52,356 bases of DNA from a virus. Under the pieces are notes generated by a model that made no database searches, had not been told where the DNA came from, and saw only the letters and a list, made by a program, of their open reading frames with translations. Positions within the stretch are counted from its first letter, which is position 1; each line of letters opens with the position of its first letter. A program made the position numbers and the translations under genes. The stretch spans positions 1 to 52,356 of the IMG/VR virus record IMGVR_UViG_3300021959_000062. The stretch is one strand, 5' to 3'. Positions 52,153 to 52,356 of this stretch are shown here, in pieces.

Positions 52153-52356
52153 ATGAGAATATACAAGAAATGGAGCAGTCAAGAGCTGTGTTTTATAGCG
52201 GAAAACTGTAATAAGATGAAAGATAAGGAATTAGCAGTATTGTTAAGTGAAAAATCTGATTGTAAAGTTACAGTAGATATGTTACGCAGACAAAGAAGGA
52301 AATTACAGATCAGGAAAAAGCGAGGGAGACCTTTTAAAGGAGAAGAAACATGCCTA
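52153..52356 (+). CDS. Small DNA-binding-like protein, divergent gene (partial)
   Basis: From ATG 52153-52155 the frame stays open for 68 codons to the window's right edge. The product (MRIYKKWSSQELCFIAENCN, then KMKDKELAVLLSEKSDCKVT and VDMLRRQRRKLQIRKKRGRP) resembles the small SANT/Myb- or HTH-like phage proteins with W...E...I..N...M.D.E.A..L and an RGRP AT-hook-like end. It is the only plus-strand gene seen, so it probably heads the early-gene arm. The frame probably ends just beyond the window, because another start begins at 52350. Confidence 0.7.
   Translation, partial: MRIYKKWSSQELCFIAENCNKMKDKELAVLLSEKSDCKVTVDMLRRQRRKLQIRKKRGRPFKGEETCL
52336..52352 (+). promoter_or_regulatory. Ribosome-binding site and start codon of the next plus-strand gene
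   Basis: AAAGGAG (52336-52342) is seven bases before ATG (52350-52352), in a different frame from the DNA-binding-like gene. Only two codons are visible, so the gene cannot be identified. Confidence 0.55.

Overview
This window is the late (structural and packaging) arm of a tailed double-stranded DNA phage. The DNA is visibly AT-rich, and almost every gene lies on the minus strand, so transcription runs from the right end towards the left. The only plus-strand gene starts at 52153, across a short divergent intergenic region. No host genes, tRNAs, CRISPR arrays or insertion sequences were seen, and no gene-free stretch exceeds about 110 bases. The fibre vocabulary (Mtd-N-type RRG...DGTTAWNSL modules, YHYH domain, 'DLTVNGT...DDPVIRVGGD' blocks) is the kind common in marine phages. 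Many genes have Shine-Dalgarno sequences, and there is a perfect TTGACA/TATAAT promoter. Both argue for a host with ordinary sigma70 signals (for example a proteobacterium or cyanobacterium) rather than Bacteroidota. The host cannot be named from this sequence.

Layout from right to left, which is transcription order. (1) 52.1-46.8 kb, regulation and packaging: a small acidic protein, a sigma-70-like factor with a cysteine cluster, a probable small terminase, GDP-mannose 4,6-dehydratase (gmd), an HNH nuclease, an ERCC4-type nuclease and the large terminase. Many of these overlap and look translationally coupled. (2) 46.7-41.3 kb, head: portal, a protease-scaffold fusion with a strong internal start for scaffold alone, a probable decoration protein and the major capsid protein, closed by a clear rho-independent terminator. 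(3) 41.25-9.5 kb, about 31 kb dominated by adhesin or fibre genes: two BppU-N-like small proteins, two Mtd-N fibres (368 and 1505 aa), a 4559-aa giant, a collagen-like fibre, FN3/LamG proteins and a 1482-aa YHYH/cupredoxin/Ig protein. A probable head-tail connector (173 aa) is embedded among them. (4) 9.5 kb to the left edge, neck and tail: three small neck/completion candidates, tail tube protein, three proteins in the tail-assembly position, and a tape-measure protein running off the window. No sheath gene was seen, so a long non-contractile tail is more likely, but baseplate genes lie outside the window.

How it may work (inference): the host sigma70 holoenzyme uses the consensus promoter at 52109-52136 to make the phage sigma factor and packaging genes. 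The phage sigma factor may then drive late promoters. A candidate motif, ATAAATATAA, occurs upstream of the first fibre gene (just after the capsid terminator) and upstream of the tape-measure gene. The fibre cluster is the most unusual part. It has very large multi-domain proteins, duplicated modules, similar DNA at gene boundaries, synonymous-codon-scrambled protein repeats and a recurrent C-terminal proline. It sits between capsid and neck genes rather than after the tape measure.
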